Source: Candidatus Jidaibacter sp. (GTDB lineage: Bacteria; Pseudomonadota; Alphaproteobacteria; Rickettsiales; Midichloriaceae). From it: a stretch of 44,348 nucleotides of DNA. The position numbers and the translations under genes were made by a program. The notes under the pieces are model-generated. The model searched no databases, was not told where the DNA came from, and worked only from the letters and a program-made list of their open reading frames with translations. Positions 19,022 to 27,597 of the stretch are shown piece by piece. Positions within the stretch are counted from its first letter, which is position 1; the number at the start of each line of letters is the position of its first letter. The stretch spans positions 1-44,348 of the forward strand of contig JAJTIA010000002.1 in assembly GCA_021299995.1 (NCBI GenBank). Direction: 5' to 3'.

Positions 19022-19324
19022 CAGTGATATTTGACACTATACCATATACCAAAATCACTATAAAAATCCCATGGATATTGAAGTCGATCGTTGCAGCTGC
19101 AGCTCCTGGGGTGTCGACCCTGCAACTAGGACAAACACAGCAAAACGATTGCACACATATTATTTTATATCACTAAATACAACTACAAAGCCGCACCCCT
19201 TTTATACGAATTTAGGTATACTTTAACAACTGCTATAGCAAAGTCTCTATAAAAAAGCGTTTATTCTACATCGCAGACTACTTGGGTGAAGAGTATAAAA
19301 GCCTAAACAAGCTCCACAAAAATA
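19022..19324. repeat. Gene-free 303 bp after truncated clpA, made of dispersed-repeat sequence
   Basis: No coding sequence is supported here. It contains a 10-bp imperfect hairpin at 19023-19059 (AGTGAT...ATCACT arms), a GC-rich block at about 19082-19150 that is the inverted copy of 42259-42326, and two copies of a short motif of the form TATAGCAAAGTC..TATAAAAA at 19045-19067 and 19234-19255. Shared blocks with the 42.3-kb copy include AATCGTTTTGC, TGTC, CACCC, TGCAA.GAT and TCCATG in the same order. No tRNA or rho-independent terminator is evident. Confidence 0.7.
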
Positions 19325-22054
19325 CTATTTAACTTCTTGATACAAGGAAGGAATAAACATTGTAAACCTAGTGAATTCTCCTACCTCTGATTCACAATCT
19401 ATATACCCTTCCATATCCTCTATAACCATCTTACAAAACGATAGGCCTATGCCTGTACCTGTGGTGCTGTTAGTAAAAAAACGCTCAAATATATGAGGCA
19501 TAACATCGTCAGAGATACCTGCACCAGTATCTTGGAAGATAATTGTGTGGTCTGTTGTATATATGCGTATCGATATACCCATTCCACCATATTTAAAAGA
19601 GTTCTTAATTAAGTTTATAAATACATGTTTCATATAATAATAAGAGCCTTTAAAAAACACCGAATCTGGTATTTCAATATTCACACATCTTTTTTGTTGC
19701 TGAGTGCAGATATCTCTTACAGCTTCTTTTGCACATTTAGCAAGATTATATGAGTCCACATCATCAGCAATTACACAGCTCTTGATAGATGTAAGAGTCT
19801 GTTCAACATTCTTGATTCCTTTTCTAGTAACAGTTTTCAAGGTCTTGATTGTTTTAATAAACATGTCATAATTCAATTTATCAAATGTTATCGAACATTC
19901 ATCTCCATTTTTTGAGACTTTATATTTTGCATCTTTTATTATTGTAGATAGTGCATCAATATTCATATCCAAAGTGCTAAAAGGCGATATAGCTTCATGT
20001 GCCATAGACCCTCCCAACACCTGCATGATCTCAAGTTTATCATCTGCATTTAGTTCTTTACGTCTTGCAAATATAATACCTATTGCACTAGCAAATATGC
20101 ATACATAGGACAGCAGGTAAATAGTTTGAAAATCTGTGTGCAAAGTTGGGGCACCTATTAAATAACTATGAAACAACCACCCTGATGCAATGCCAAGCAC
20201 CGAAATAATCACAAAACTCACCCAGTCTACTAACATAGCAAGTAGCATGATCGCAAGTGCCACGTTGATTAACCATTCTATGTTTGCATGCATTATTAAG
20301 AACATAATTGTAGTTAAGAATGATAAGCAGAACATCAATGTAAAATGCCAATATAATGGGAAGTATCTCTGAGACCATTGAGGCCAAAACTCTTTTAGCA
20401 AGAGCCCTACGCATAAAAATCCAGCTATTATTCTTAAAGAGATCATCACAGGGTAGTCAAGAGCGTTACTTTCTGTTGTCCACATAAAAAATGGCACAAC
20501 ATAGTTAACACAGCAAAAAATGCCAAATGTAATATGAGGGGCCCCAATCTTTTTAACTTTGCTTGTAGAATAAAGCACAATATTAGAAAGGGTCGGCAAA
20601 TACTTAAGCAGGTTTAACTTCACCTTTTGTGATATTGTGTGATGCTTAGTACGATCGATAAAAAGGTTTCTGTCATTTGTAAAATATACAGCGAATATAA
20701 AAGCTATCAAAGAAGTTGCAGTGCATATCATTGGAATCGCAAATTCGCTTATACCTTTCACATGAGTAATTACTAAGGTGACTATATTGACAACTGTACA
20801 TATCCAAAAGCTTACTGCATTTGCACGAAAATTTAAAAGCGCAAGTGTAAGCGGGATGCTAACCGATATAAATATTGTCTGTGACATTAGTATTATCACT
20901 GAGATATTATAGTTTTTACTAGCTATATATGTTGCAATAACACCAGAGATTAAAGTACATAGCTTCATTATAGACAGCCTAACCTTCTCAGAGCTAAACT
21001 TTTTATCATAAAAGAAATTGTGAGCAATCAAGATTCCACCGCTATTTAAAGCAGAATCAGCTGTAGACATTATAACAGCAAGCATTCCTGATATAGCTAA
21101 TCCTTTTATCCCCACAGGTAATAGCTCATTTATTATAATTGGAATAATAGCTTTTGGCTCAGCATTAGGAAAAAGCTCTAAAGCAGAAAAAGCTATACAT
21201 GTTGTAATAAGAGCTAGAGCTAATACAAGAAGAGCATATATGTATGTGATCTTCTTTGCTTGCAATGCATGATGTGTCATCAAATATCTTTGTATTATAC
21301 TTGGATACATAAATGCAAATGGCAGACACCAGTACATAAACAATAAGAAATATTCATCAAACTTTGGATGCGTATATATCAATCCATGATCCATAAGTAC
21401 CTGATCTCTAAATATCGTGCTTAACCCACCTGCTTCATTTGTGGCGACGTTAGCAATAATTGGTATTATCACTATTAAGACAGCAAATTGAAATACGTCT
21501 GTGATTGCAACAGCCCTAATACCACCAAATGTAGAGTAAGCTACAACCAATAAACTCGTGATTGCAACAGCATAAAAGTAATCTATTCCTAAGAAAGAAG
21601 CAGCTAGATGCCCCATCACTGTGAGCTGCGCAGAAAAAATACCTATACAGAAGAAATACCCTATAAACCCAGAAAACCTGTTAGCTTGATTACCGTAGAA
21701 ATATCCAACCACATCAGAAATCGATATCATTCCATCGAATCTGCTATCAAACTTGGATGAGATGAAATGAGCAAGTATAATCAATGAAACAAAGCTTCCA
21801 AAGCCTGCGGCAATCGCAAATATTATGCCGTCTGCAAAGATCTGAGCAGTCATACCTGTTGTGGAATCTGCTCCAATCATCGTTGCAAGTAGGGTTAGTA
21901 CCAACACTGGCACACCATACATCTTGTTTGCAATAGCGTAATCTCTTACTGTCTTGATGTTGCGGCCTGCTGCGACGCCTATTAACAATGTTAGTATCAA
22001 AAAAATTAAAACTATTATCTGATCAATACTTGTGTAATTCAATAATGTATTCAT
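19325..22054 (-). CDS. Na+/solute symporter fused to sensor histidine kinase (SLC5-type transporter-kinase)
   Basis: This 909-residue inner-membrane protein has two parts. Residues 1 to about 500 form a sodium:solute symporter (SSS/PutP-like) domain, with GVAAGRNIKTVRDYAIANK, ATMIGADSTTG and STFGGIRAVAITDVFQF. About six further membrane helices follow (about 520-660). The C-terminus is a histidine kinase: H-box GGSMAHEAISPF with His686, N-box INLIKNSFKYGG, G1 DTGAGIS, F-box IFERFF and G2 GTGIGLSFCK. The family couples substrate transport or binding to phosphorylation of a response regulator (as in CbrA-type proteins). No receiver domain is attached and none is adjacent. The substrate is unknown; the resemblance to proline/acetate symporters does not define it. 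Confidence 0.9.
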   Translation of the reverse strand: MNTLLNYTSIDQIIVLIFLILTLLIGVAAGRNIKTVRDYAIANKMYGVPVLVLTLLATMIGADSTTGMTAQIFADGIIFAIAAGFGSFVSLIILAHFISSKFDSRFDGMISISDVVGYFYGNQANRFSGFIGYFFCIGIFSAQLTVMGHLAASFLGIDYFYAVAITSLLVVAYSTFGGIRAVAITDVFQFAVLIVIIPIIANVATNEAGGLSTIFRDQVLMDHGLIYTHPKFDEYFLLFMYWCLPFAFMYPSIIQRYLMTHHALQAKKITYIYALLVLALALITTCIAFSALELFPNAEPKAIIPIIINELLPVGIKGLAISGMLAVIMSTADSALNSGGILIAHNFFYDKKFSSEKVRLSIMKLCTLISGVIATYIASKNYNISVIILMSQTIFISVSIPLTLALLNFRANAVSFWICTVVNIVTLVITHVKGISEFAIPMICTATSLIAFIFAVYFTNDRNLFIDRTKHHTISQKVKLNLLKYLPTLSNIVLYSTSKVKKIGAPHITFGIFCCVNYVVPFFMWTTESNALDYPVMISLRIIAGFLCVGLLLKEFWPQWSQRYFPLYWHFTLMFCLSFLTTIMFLIMHANIEWLINVALAIMLLAMLVDWVSFVIISVLGIASGWLFHSYLIGAPTLHTDFQTIYLLSYVCIFASAIGIIFARRKELNADDKLEIMQVLGGSMAHEAISPFSTLDMNIDALSTIIKDAKYKVSKNGDECSITFDKLNYDMFIKTIKTLKTVTRKGIKNVEQTLTSIKSCVIADDVDSYNLAKCAKEAVRDICTQQQKRCVNIEIPDSVFFKGSYYYMKHVFINLIKNSFKYGGMGISIRIYTTDHTIIFQDTGAGISDDVMPHIFERFFTNSTTGTGIGLSFCKMVIEDMEGYIDCESEVGEFTRFTMFIPSLYQEVK

Positions 22055-22180
22055 ATTTTAAAGCTTTTTATATACGAGGGGTTATGATTTTAATATTTTT
22101 TTAATAAAAGTCTAGAATAAATTTATATGATGTTGAATTAGACCACTTTATTATAGCGATGATTTTTTTACATCACGCTT

Positions 22181-22208
22181 CTTGAAAAATCTAAAAACTT
22201 CACTATCT
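22181..22208 (+). promoter_or_regulatory. RpoH-like heat-shock promoter of grpE
   Basis: CTTGAA at 22181-22186 and CTATCT at 22203-22208 are separated by 16 bases and lie 34 bases before the grpE ATG. They resemble the alphaproteobacterial sigma-32 consensus CTTGAA-N16/18-CYTATNT, and grpE is a standard heat-shock gene. The match is imperfect and not experimentally backed. Confidence 0.45.
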
Positions 22209-22242
22209 ACGATCTATAAATAAATATTTTTGGATTAATCTG

Positions 22243-22776
22243 ATGGAAAATCAAGACGCTGAGGAAGTAGTACAACAAGATGAGAATGAGGCTATTAAAG
22301 CTCCTAATAACGAGAAACAGGTACCTGAGGAAGAGCATAATAAGTTAAAAAATCAGCTTATGATGGTTGCAGCAGACTTCGAGAACTTCAAAAAAAGAGC
22401 AGCAAAAGAAAAAGAAGACGATGCTAGATATAACATCTCTAAGTTCGCAAGAGACATGATAGAGGTGTTAGAGAATCTGTATAGAGCTGAAAGCAGCATC
22501 AATACCGAAGAGCTTGAGTCTAACAACACTTTAAAGCAGATCTTTACTGGAGTTGAGCTTACAAAGAAATCCCTAATCGATGTTTTTGAAAAGTATAATA
22601 TCAAAAGAATCGACCCTATAGATCAACCATTCAATCCAGATTATCATCAGGCGATTGCCCACGTTCCAAGCACTACTCATGAAGATGGATCTGTAATACA
22701 GGTGATCCAAGCAGGATATGTAATACACGATAGGCTTTTAAGACCTGCTCTTGTTGCGGTTGCTAAAAAGGAATAG
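22243..22776 (+). CDS. grpE: GrpE, nucleotide-exchange factor of DnaK
   Basis: GrpE releases ADP from DnaK in the cytoplasmic chaperone cycle. The 177-residue protein has an acidic, disordered first 30 residues, a long dimerising helix including MMVAADFENFKKRAAKEKED, a four-helix region and the C-terminal beta domain with the family signature PFNPDYHQAIAHVPS...GYVIHDRLLRPALVAVAK. Length is normal. It is transcribed alone on the plus strand and is convergent with the frameshifted kinase gene, only 10 bp away. A heat-shock-like promoter precedes it. Confidence 0.98.
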   Translation: MENQDAEEVVQQDENEAIKAPNNEKQVPEEEHNKLKNQLMMVAADFENFKKRAAKEKEDDARYNISKFARDMIEVLENLYRAESSINTEELESNNTLKQIFTGVELTKKSLIDVFEKYNIKRIDPIDQPFNPDYHQAIAHVPSTTHEDGSVIQVIQAGYVIHDRLLRPALVAVAKKE

Positions 22777-22786
22777 TTCCTCTAGC

Positions 22787-23759
22787 TTAATATTTGCTAA
22801 ATTCTGATAAAATGTGACTTATAAGCTCACGAATATCCTTGTATATATTGGGGCGTACGTCTAGTGGGTGTCGCGTAATGCAATCTAGCAAAGCTCCAAT
22901 GTTAAATTGATTAACTAACAGGTCTAAATTTTCAGGTAGCAAATTACCGTTATCTGTCAATCCTTTGAGAAAAGCATCTTTAAATTCAGATGGCATTTTG
23001 TGAGAATATCTTAGCATGCTTGCTACATCATCCATAAAAAAAACCAGAATAAGCAAATTCCCAATCTAAGACACCTGTCACAGCCCAAGAGCCTGTCACC
23101 TTGTCTACTAAAATATTAGCAGGGTCAAAATCAGCATGAACTAATGACACACTGTTATTTATAAAATCTGGTAGTCTCTCAAGGTGGCGCTCTATCGAAT
23201 CTATAATATCCTTATCTAAATACCTGATAACATTGTGGTGCTTTAGACAGGATAAAGAAAATCGATTAATAGTTTCATCACCAAATCCATGCTTTATGTT
23301 CAATTCTTTATAAAAAAAACCAGCTTCTGAAAATTTATGGGCTGTGATTTTTGAAAGAATAGTACCAACCTGATACATGATATCGGCAATATCATGAAAT
23401 GCATCGCCTAATAAGAGGTCCCTTAAAGATATACCATACATAAACTCGGTAATAGCAAAATAATAGCCATCCTGCTCTCCAATATAATATGTAGTAGGTA
23501 CGGGCACTGTTTCTTTTAATAAAACAGCTATTTTTTGCTCAATAAAGGCTGCACCTTTATCACGTAAATATACTCGTAAAATAAGTGGATCTTTCCAATC
23601 TTCCAAATGAATTTTAAAATTAAGATTTGCGCATCCACCAGATATTAATTGTTGAGAAATTAGCTTTTTATTGGGGTAAGCAAGTCTTACCATCTCCTCC
23701 ACAATGCCTTGAGGCAATCTCTGTGTCACGCTAGTCTTTTCCCAATCAACCTTGAACAT
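22787..23759 (-). pseudogene. Aminoglycoside-phosphotransferase-family kinase interrupted by a frameshift at A8
   Basis: Two overlapping minus-strand frames together make one APH/choline-kinase-like protein of about 320 residues. The first (23759-23028) holds the nucleotide-binding lobe, the catalytic loop LVHADFDPANILVD and the metal-binding LDWEFAYSGFF. It then shifts frame at a run of eight A residues (23036-23043 on the plus strand). The second frame (to 22787) continues with FFMDDVASMLRYSHKM and ends HILSEFSKY. Removing one base restores a single frame with smooth homology through the junction. It may be a pseudogene, a sequencing homopolymer error, phase variation or transcriptional slippage. 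The start overlaps the end of prs by 14 bp, which argues for co-transcription. Substrate unknown. Confidence 0.8.
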
Positions 23760-24663
23760 CAGATTTTATATACTCTGCAATCAATTTTGTAATATCGAGG
23801 CTTTCTGAGTTTTGCGGCACGGAATTTGTTGATATAAAACCATCAATAACCCCTATAGACTGTGTAAAGTCTTGATTCAAAAGATGTGTTGCAGCTCCGT
23901 ATATTTTATCAGCTCCTTTTTGCTTACACATCTCAGCAGCGGCAAGCATAGTTTTACCTGTTGAGACTATATCATCGTATATTATAGCCGTATAACCATC
24001 GATATCACAACCATCCACAGCATCAATAGATATATTATTTATATCTCTTGTTTTGCTAAAGTGCATAAACTTAATAGGCTTGGACAATCTTTTTTCTAAA
24101 GCTTGAGCAAATTTAGTAGCTCTCTCTATGCCTCCAGAATCTGGTGATACAACACAGATCTTATCTTCCTGTAGCAAAGATGCATAGTAGTCACAGAACA
24201 AAGAATGAGCTTCTAAAGACTTCGCCTCAATTTTATAGGAATCTTGAAAAGCATCCTGATTGTGTACGTCAAATGTAACTATAGAATCAAGCCCAACTGA
24301 CTCTAGAAGCCTAGCAACTGCATTATTAGCAACAAGATCTGTGCTTGAAGACCTCTTCTCCATTCTGGAATAACATATATATGGCGCGATCAATGTGAGT
24401 TTAGTTGCACCATTTTCTTTTAGCATATCTATAAAAAACAACACTTTAGTCAATCTATCATTAGTGGAAGACGTGGTGTCTCTATTTAATGAGCCCACTA
24501 TATAGATATGCTTATTTTTCAAATCTTGAGAAGTCGAGAAAAAGGAATCTCCTTCTTCAAAACTATATTCATCAGGTTTTGATAAGGTTAAGCCAGCAGT
24601 TATAAATGCACGATAATATTGTTCATATCCGTTAAAACAAAGTACCGTAAAGTCCTTATCCAT
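23746..24663 (-). CDS. prs: Ribose-phosphate pyrophosphokinase (PRPP synthetase)
   Basis: The enzyme makes PRPP from ribose-5-phosphate and ATP for nucleotide synthesis. The sequence carries the catalytic-loop region PYICYSRMEKRSS, the VVSPDSGGIERATKFA block and the PRPP-binding motif IIYDDIVSTGKTM, in correct order. The frame is open from TTG 24681, but ATG 24663 (MDKDFTVLCFNG) gives a conventional N-terminus of 305 residues. The sequence is rather diverged from the classic family (the flexible loop has KRSSST instead of KARPRE), so specificity for the ribose-phosphate substrate is likely but not certain. It lies between the small lipoprotein gene and the frameshifted kinase, on the same strand. 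Confidence 0.88.
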   Translation of the reverse strand: MDKDFTVLCFNGYEQYYRAFITAGLTLSKPDEYSFEEGDSFFSTSQDLKNKHIYIVGSLNRDTTSSTNDRLTKVLFFIDMLKENGATKLTLIAPYICYSRMEKRSSSTDLVANNAVARLLESVGLDSIVTFDVHNQDAFQDSYKIEAKSLEAHSLFCDYYASLLQEDKICVVSPDSGGIERATKFAQALEKRLSKPIKFMHFSKTRDINNISIDAVDGCDIDGYTAIIYDDIVSTGKTMLAAAEMCKQKGADKIYGAATHLLNQDFTQSIGVIDGFISTNSVPQNSESLDITKLIAEYIKSDVQG

Positions 24664-24681
24664 GCTGGCTTTTATAATCAA

Positions 24682-24804
24682 TTAACGATCTAAAATCTCG
24701 CCTTCACTTTCATCAGGCAAATCTAATTTACCTTTTATACCACAAGCGCTCAATAGGGAGAGCGATATCAAAGATACTAGAAAAATCTTAAAAAATTCTT
24801 TCAT
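24682..24804 (-). CDS. lptM: LptM-like small lipoprotein (40 residues)
   Basis: A short frame from ATG 24804 to TAA 24682 encodes 40 residues: a signal peptide (MKEFFKIFLVSLISLSLL), the lipobox LSAC and then GIKGKLDLPDE. The C-G-x-K-G-x-L-x-x-P pattern directly after the lipidated Cys matches the conserved motif of LptM (YifL), the outer-membrane lipoprotein that helps LptD fold in the LPS translocon. In many proteobacteria it lies between argH and lysA, and here it directly follows the argH-like gene by 12 bp, which supports the call. lptA and lptB also occur in this window. The tail after the motif is very short and acidic. Confidence 0.8.
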   Translation of the reverse strand: MKEFFKIFLVSLISLSLLSACGIKGKLDLPDESEGEILDR

Positions 24805-24816
24805 AATTTATACCAC

Positions 24817-26268
24817 TTAAGCTTTCATATATTTTCTTCTTGCAGCTCTGATAGACTTCCTGATTTGCACAGGATTTGAACCATTACCGCTTCTTCTAGA
24901 TATTAAAGCTCTAGAAGGTATCAAAACGCTATATATATCATCTGTAGCTTCTGGCAAGATAGTCTTAATCTCAGAAAGCTCTAGAAGAGAAAGCTTTTTA
25001 TTCTTCTGTATTGCATAATCTATAATATCTCTGGTAATTTGCTGAGCTTTATTTAAAGGCTTATTAGCATTTTGCACTATCCAATCAACTAAATCGATAG
25101 CTGTAGAGAAGTTGCTTGATCCAGCTTCTTTCATTTTCTTCCTATTGATTGTGAAATCAGACAGAGCTTCAGAAAGATTTTGTATAGCTTCAAAAGATTC
25201 ATCAAATGCGTTTATTACTAACTCATTTAACTCTTCAAAATCTTTAGAATATTGCATATTCATATAGTTTGTAAGCGCGATTGCAGACATTAATGCACCA
25301 GATATTTTAGAAGACTTAGCTCGTGTAATCTCAAGCACTAAAGGGTCACGTCTAAATGGCAAAACAGCATGCTGTCTTGCTATTTTACTTGAAAAATTGA
25401 TAAACTCTTTTTGGGGGCTATGCCAATCTATCATCTCATTAGCAAGTTTGGATGTATGCATAGAGAAGTTAGCTAGCACAGACAAACACTCCACAACAAA
25501 ATCTCTGCTAGAAATAGCATCTACAGAGTTGCTGCATGCTTTTTCAAACATCAAAGATCTAGCAACCATGTCTTTGCTCACGTGGTAAGAGTTGCCCGCA
25601 ACTTCACCTGCACAATAAGGAGATGTGTTCATCCTATCCTTGGCATCTTTCATTCTTTCACGATCTCTGCCAAACATTTCAACATAAGCAAGAAGATGAT
25701 GACCAAATGAAGATGGTTGAGCAAGTTGTGAGTGTGCATACGCAGGAAAGATAGTCTTCACTGTACTCTCAGCTTTATCTATAATAGATCCTTGTACGCT
25801 TTGCACCATAGAATCAAGTCTATCGAAGGCATTTCTTATCCAAAGCCTTAGATCTCCACTTTTCTGAGCATCTTCAGATCTTGCAACATCAAACCAAGAG
25901 TATGCTTCCGGAGCTATCTCAGACAATCTGACTCTTACGAATTCGTAAATAGACTGGTCATTAACTCTCTCGATATTTTGATCTTTTGATATTTCTTTTG
26001 CTATTTTATCTAGCGCATCCATCAATTGCTTTCCTTCTGACTCAGGCACTACCTGACGCTTAACGTGCATCTTCAATTGAGCTTTCAATGAATCAATTAT
26101 TTCAGCATACAGCCTTTTTTCTAAATTGAACTGGTTACGAGAATAGCCTATACTATCTGTGGAGTTGGCTGCATTCCAAATAGGCTTTGAATACTCAAAC
26201 GATATCTTACCATCTTTGTTTGGCGAAGATTCTATAATGTTTTGTTTTTTTAATTTCTCTGCTCCCAT
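24817..26268 (-). CDS. Argininosuccinate-lyase-like protein lacking the superfamily signature loop
   Basis: The 483-residue product aligns with ArgH (fumarase/aspartase superfamily), which splits argininosuccinate to arginine and fumarate. Recognisable ArgH blocks are YSRNQFNLE, GDLRLWIRNA, PAYAHSQLAQPSSFGHHLLA (170s-190s), SPYCAGEVAGNSYHV and SVDAISSRDFVVE. The catalytic loop GSSxMPxKKNPD is replaced: residues 299-309 read QHAVLPFRRDP, so both Ser, the Lys pair and the Asn are gone. Catalysis by the normal mechanism is therefore unlikely. The C-terminus is Arg/Lys-rich (SIRAARRKY). Gene order argH-lptM supports descent from a true argH. It may be repurposed as a structural or binding protein; the frame is intact. 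Confidence 0.85.
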   Translation of the reverse strand: MGAEKLKKQNIIESSPNKDGKISFEYSKPIWNAANSTDSIGYSRNQFNLEKRLYAEIIDSLKAQLKMHVKRQVVPESEGKQLMDALDKIAKEISKDQNIERVNDQSIYEFVRVRLSEIAPEAYSWFDVARSEDAQKSGDLRLWIRNAFDRLDSMVQSVQGSIIDKAESTVKTIFPAYAHSQLAQPSSFGHHLLAYVEMFGRDRERMKDAKDRMNTSPYCAGEVAGNSYHVSKDMVARSLMFEKACSNSVDAISSRDFVVECLSVLANFSMHTSKLANEMIDWHSPQKEFINFSSKIARQHAVLPFRRDPLVLEITRAKSSKISGALMSAIALTNYMNMQYSKDFEELNELVINAFDESFEAIQNLSEALSDFTINRKKMKEAGSSNFSTAIDLVDWIVQNANKPLNKAQQITRDIIDYAIQKNKKLSLLELSEIKTILPEATDDIYSVLIPSRALISRRSGNGSNPVQIRKSIRAARRKYMKA

Positions 26269-26340
26269 ATACAGTATACTCTCTAGAATAAAATGTTAAA
26301 GTTTTGTTAAGCTGTAAATCATTTTAAGGAATCTATCAAT

Positions 26341-27117
26341 ATGATTTTTCATATAAAACGTAAAAAAAGTATTCATATGAGGATCATATGCATCTTTTCT
26401 ATATCTATTCAACTCTTGCAATCTTTATTTATTCAAGTAGCAAAAGCCGCAGATTTTTCATTAAATTCTGATAATAAAGCAGAAGCAGTATTATCAAGAG
26501 AGCAGATGTTGCAGAAAAAAGATGAATTAGATCTTTATGATATAGAACTAAAATCTATCAAGCCTAAAGAGCTGATATTTAAGCCATTCTTAGAGCCAAA
26601 GCTTTCTTTTAGTAACTTAGATGACATGGAAATATCTTTGAAATCTTATAGAAATAACTTTCTGATAATATATTTTTTTGCATCTTGGTGTACCAGTTGC
26701 GCTGGTGATATAAAATCTATTGCAAAGCTTGCTGATAAGATAAACTTCACAGACACAAAAGATGTTAAGATAATATTAATATCAGAGGATTTCAAATCAA
26801 AAGAGCAAGTTTTCATGTCACTTTCTGGAGTCGCCAGCAATAATTTTGACATATTATTTGATAAAAACAGGGTGGCAATGTCCTCACTTGGTGTAAAATC
26901 GCTACCTACTGCCTTCTTAGTAAACAAGGAGGGTTTCGTATTTGCAAAGATAGAAAGGAACTTGGAATGGAGCGCTAAGGTAATGTTCGATGACATAATA
27001 GATCTTAAAGATAATCAGCATACTCAAATTGATAGAAAAAATGTATATTCATTTGATCCTTCAGAGGATATAATCTATAAAAAAACTGATAAAAAACCAG
27101 TTACCATAATTAATTAA
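26341..27117 (+). CDS. TlpA-like periplasmic thioredoxin-fold disulfide oxidoreductase
   Basis: This 258-residue protein has a basic N-terminus and one hydrophobic segment (MRIICIFSISIQLLQSLF, ending VAKA), a signal peptide or anchor. The thioredoxin fold follows: IIYFFASWCTSCAGD with the active-site pair C117 and C120, then LISEDF and the cis-Pro region SLPTAFLVNKEG. Periplasmic TlpA-like proteins reduce cytochrome or copper-site cysteines. The ATG at 26341 has AAGGA upstream; ATG 26377 would also give a signal peptide. It is divergent from the argH-like gene, an arrangement also found in other alphaproteobacteria, and precedes dut and ccoG, consistent with a role in oxidase assembly (inference). 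Confidence 0.88.
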   Translation: MIFHIKRKKSIHMRIICIFSISIQLLQSLFIQVAKAADFSLNSDNKAEAVLSREQMLQKKDELDLYDIELKSIKPKELIFKPFLEPKLSFSNLDDMEISLKSYRNNFLIIYFFASWCTSCAGDIKSIAKLADKINFTDTKDVKIILISEDFKSKEQVFMSLSGVASNNFDILFDKNRVAMSSLGVKSLPTAFLVNKEGFVFAKIERNLEWSAKVMFDDIIDLKDNQHTQIDRKNVYSFDPSEDIIYKKTDKKPVTIIN

Positions 27118-27129
27118 TCAGAGTACATA

Positions 27130-27597
27130 ATGTCACAAGTTACAGTATCTATAAAAAAATTACCAAACCTAAAAGAATTACCATTACCTAGCTATGCTAC
27201 ATTGGATAGCGCAGGTCTCGACCTAATGGCAGCTATAGAAGAACCGATCACTCTTAACCCTTTGGAAAGAAGAGCTGTTCCTACAGGCATCGCGATTGCA
27301 TTACCAAAAGGTTTTGAGGCTCAAGTGCGCCCTAGATCTGGACTTGCATTAAAGCATGGTATCTCAGTTCCTAATGCTCCTGGCACAATTGATGCAGATT
27401 ATAGGGGTGAAGTTTGCGCAATTTTAATCAATCTTTCAAATGAACCTTTTGTTATAGAGCGAGGCATGAGGATAGCCCAGATGGTTATAGCTCAGCACTC
27501 TCAAGCAGATTGGAACATAGTTGAGACTTTGGATGAAACAGCCAGAGGCGCTAGCGGCTTTGGTTCAACAGGAGTTTCTGCAAAACAAGCTGCATGA
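27130..27597 (+). CDS. dut: dUTP diphosphatase (dUTPase)
   Basis: Dut hydrolyses dUTP to dUMP, keeping uracil out of DNA and feeding dTMP synthesis. All five motifs of the trimeric family are present in 155 residues: SAGLDLMA (27-34), [11 protein letters not shown] (67-77), the catalytic-Asp motif [14 protein letters not shown] (82-95), [11 protein letters not shown] (110-120) and the ATP-loop-like C-terminal [10 protein letters not shown] (139-148). It follows the tlpA-like gene by 12 bp. The stop overlaps the ccoG start (ATGA), indicating translational coupling. Confidence 0.98.
   Translation: MSQVTVSIKKLPNLKELPLPSYATLDSAGLDLMAAIEEPITLNPLERRAVPTGIAIALPKGFEAQVRPRSGLALKHGISVPNAPGTIDADYRGEVCAILINLSNEPFVIERGMRIAQMVIAQHSQADWNIVETLDETARGASGFGSTGVSAKQAA

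Noticed and set aside
19023-19059. Hairpin after clpA as a rho-independent terminator
   Set aside because: The stem is AT-rich with a bulge and a 16-base loop, and no T-tract follows; it is better explained as part of the repeat.
18898-19125. Minus-strand open frame of 75 codons reaching into the 19.1-kb repeat
   Set aside because: It is half antisense to clpA and half repeat DNA; the equivalent frame is not kept in the copy at 42259.
22055-22242. tRNA or small RNA in the gap before grpE
   Set aside because: No cloverleaf or T-loop GTTCRANNC could be read on either strand; the only signal is the RpoH-like promoter.
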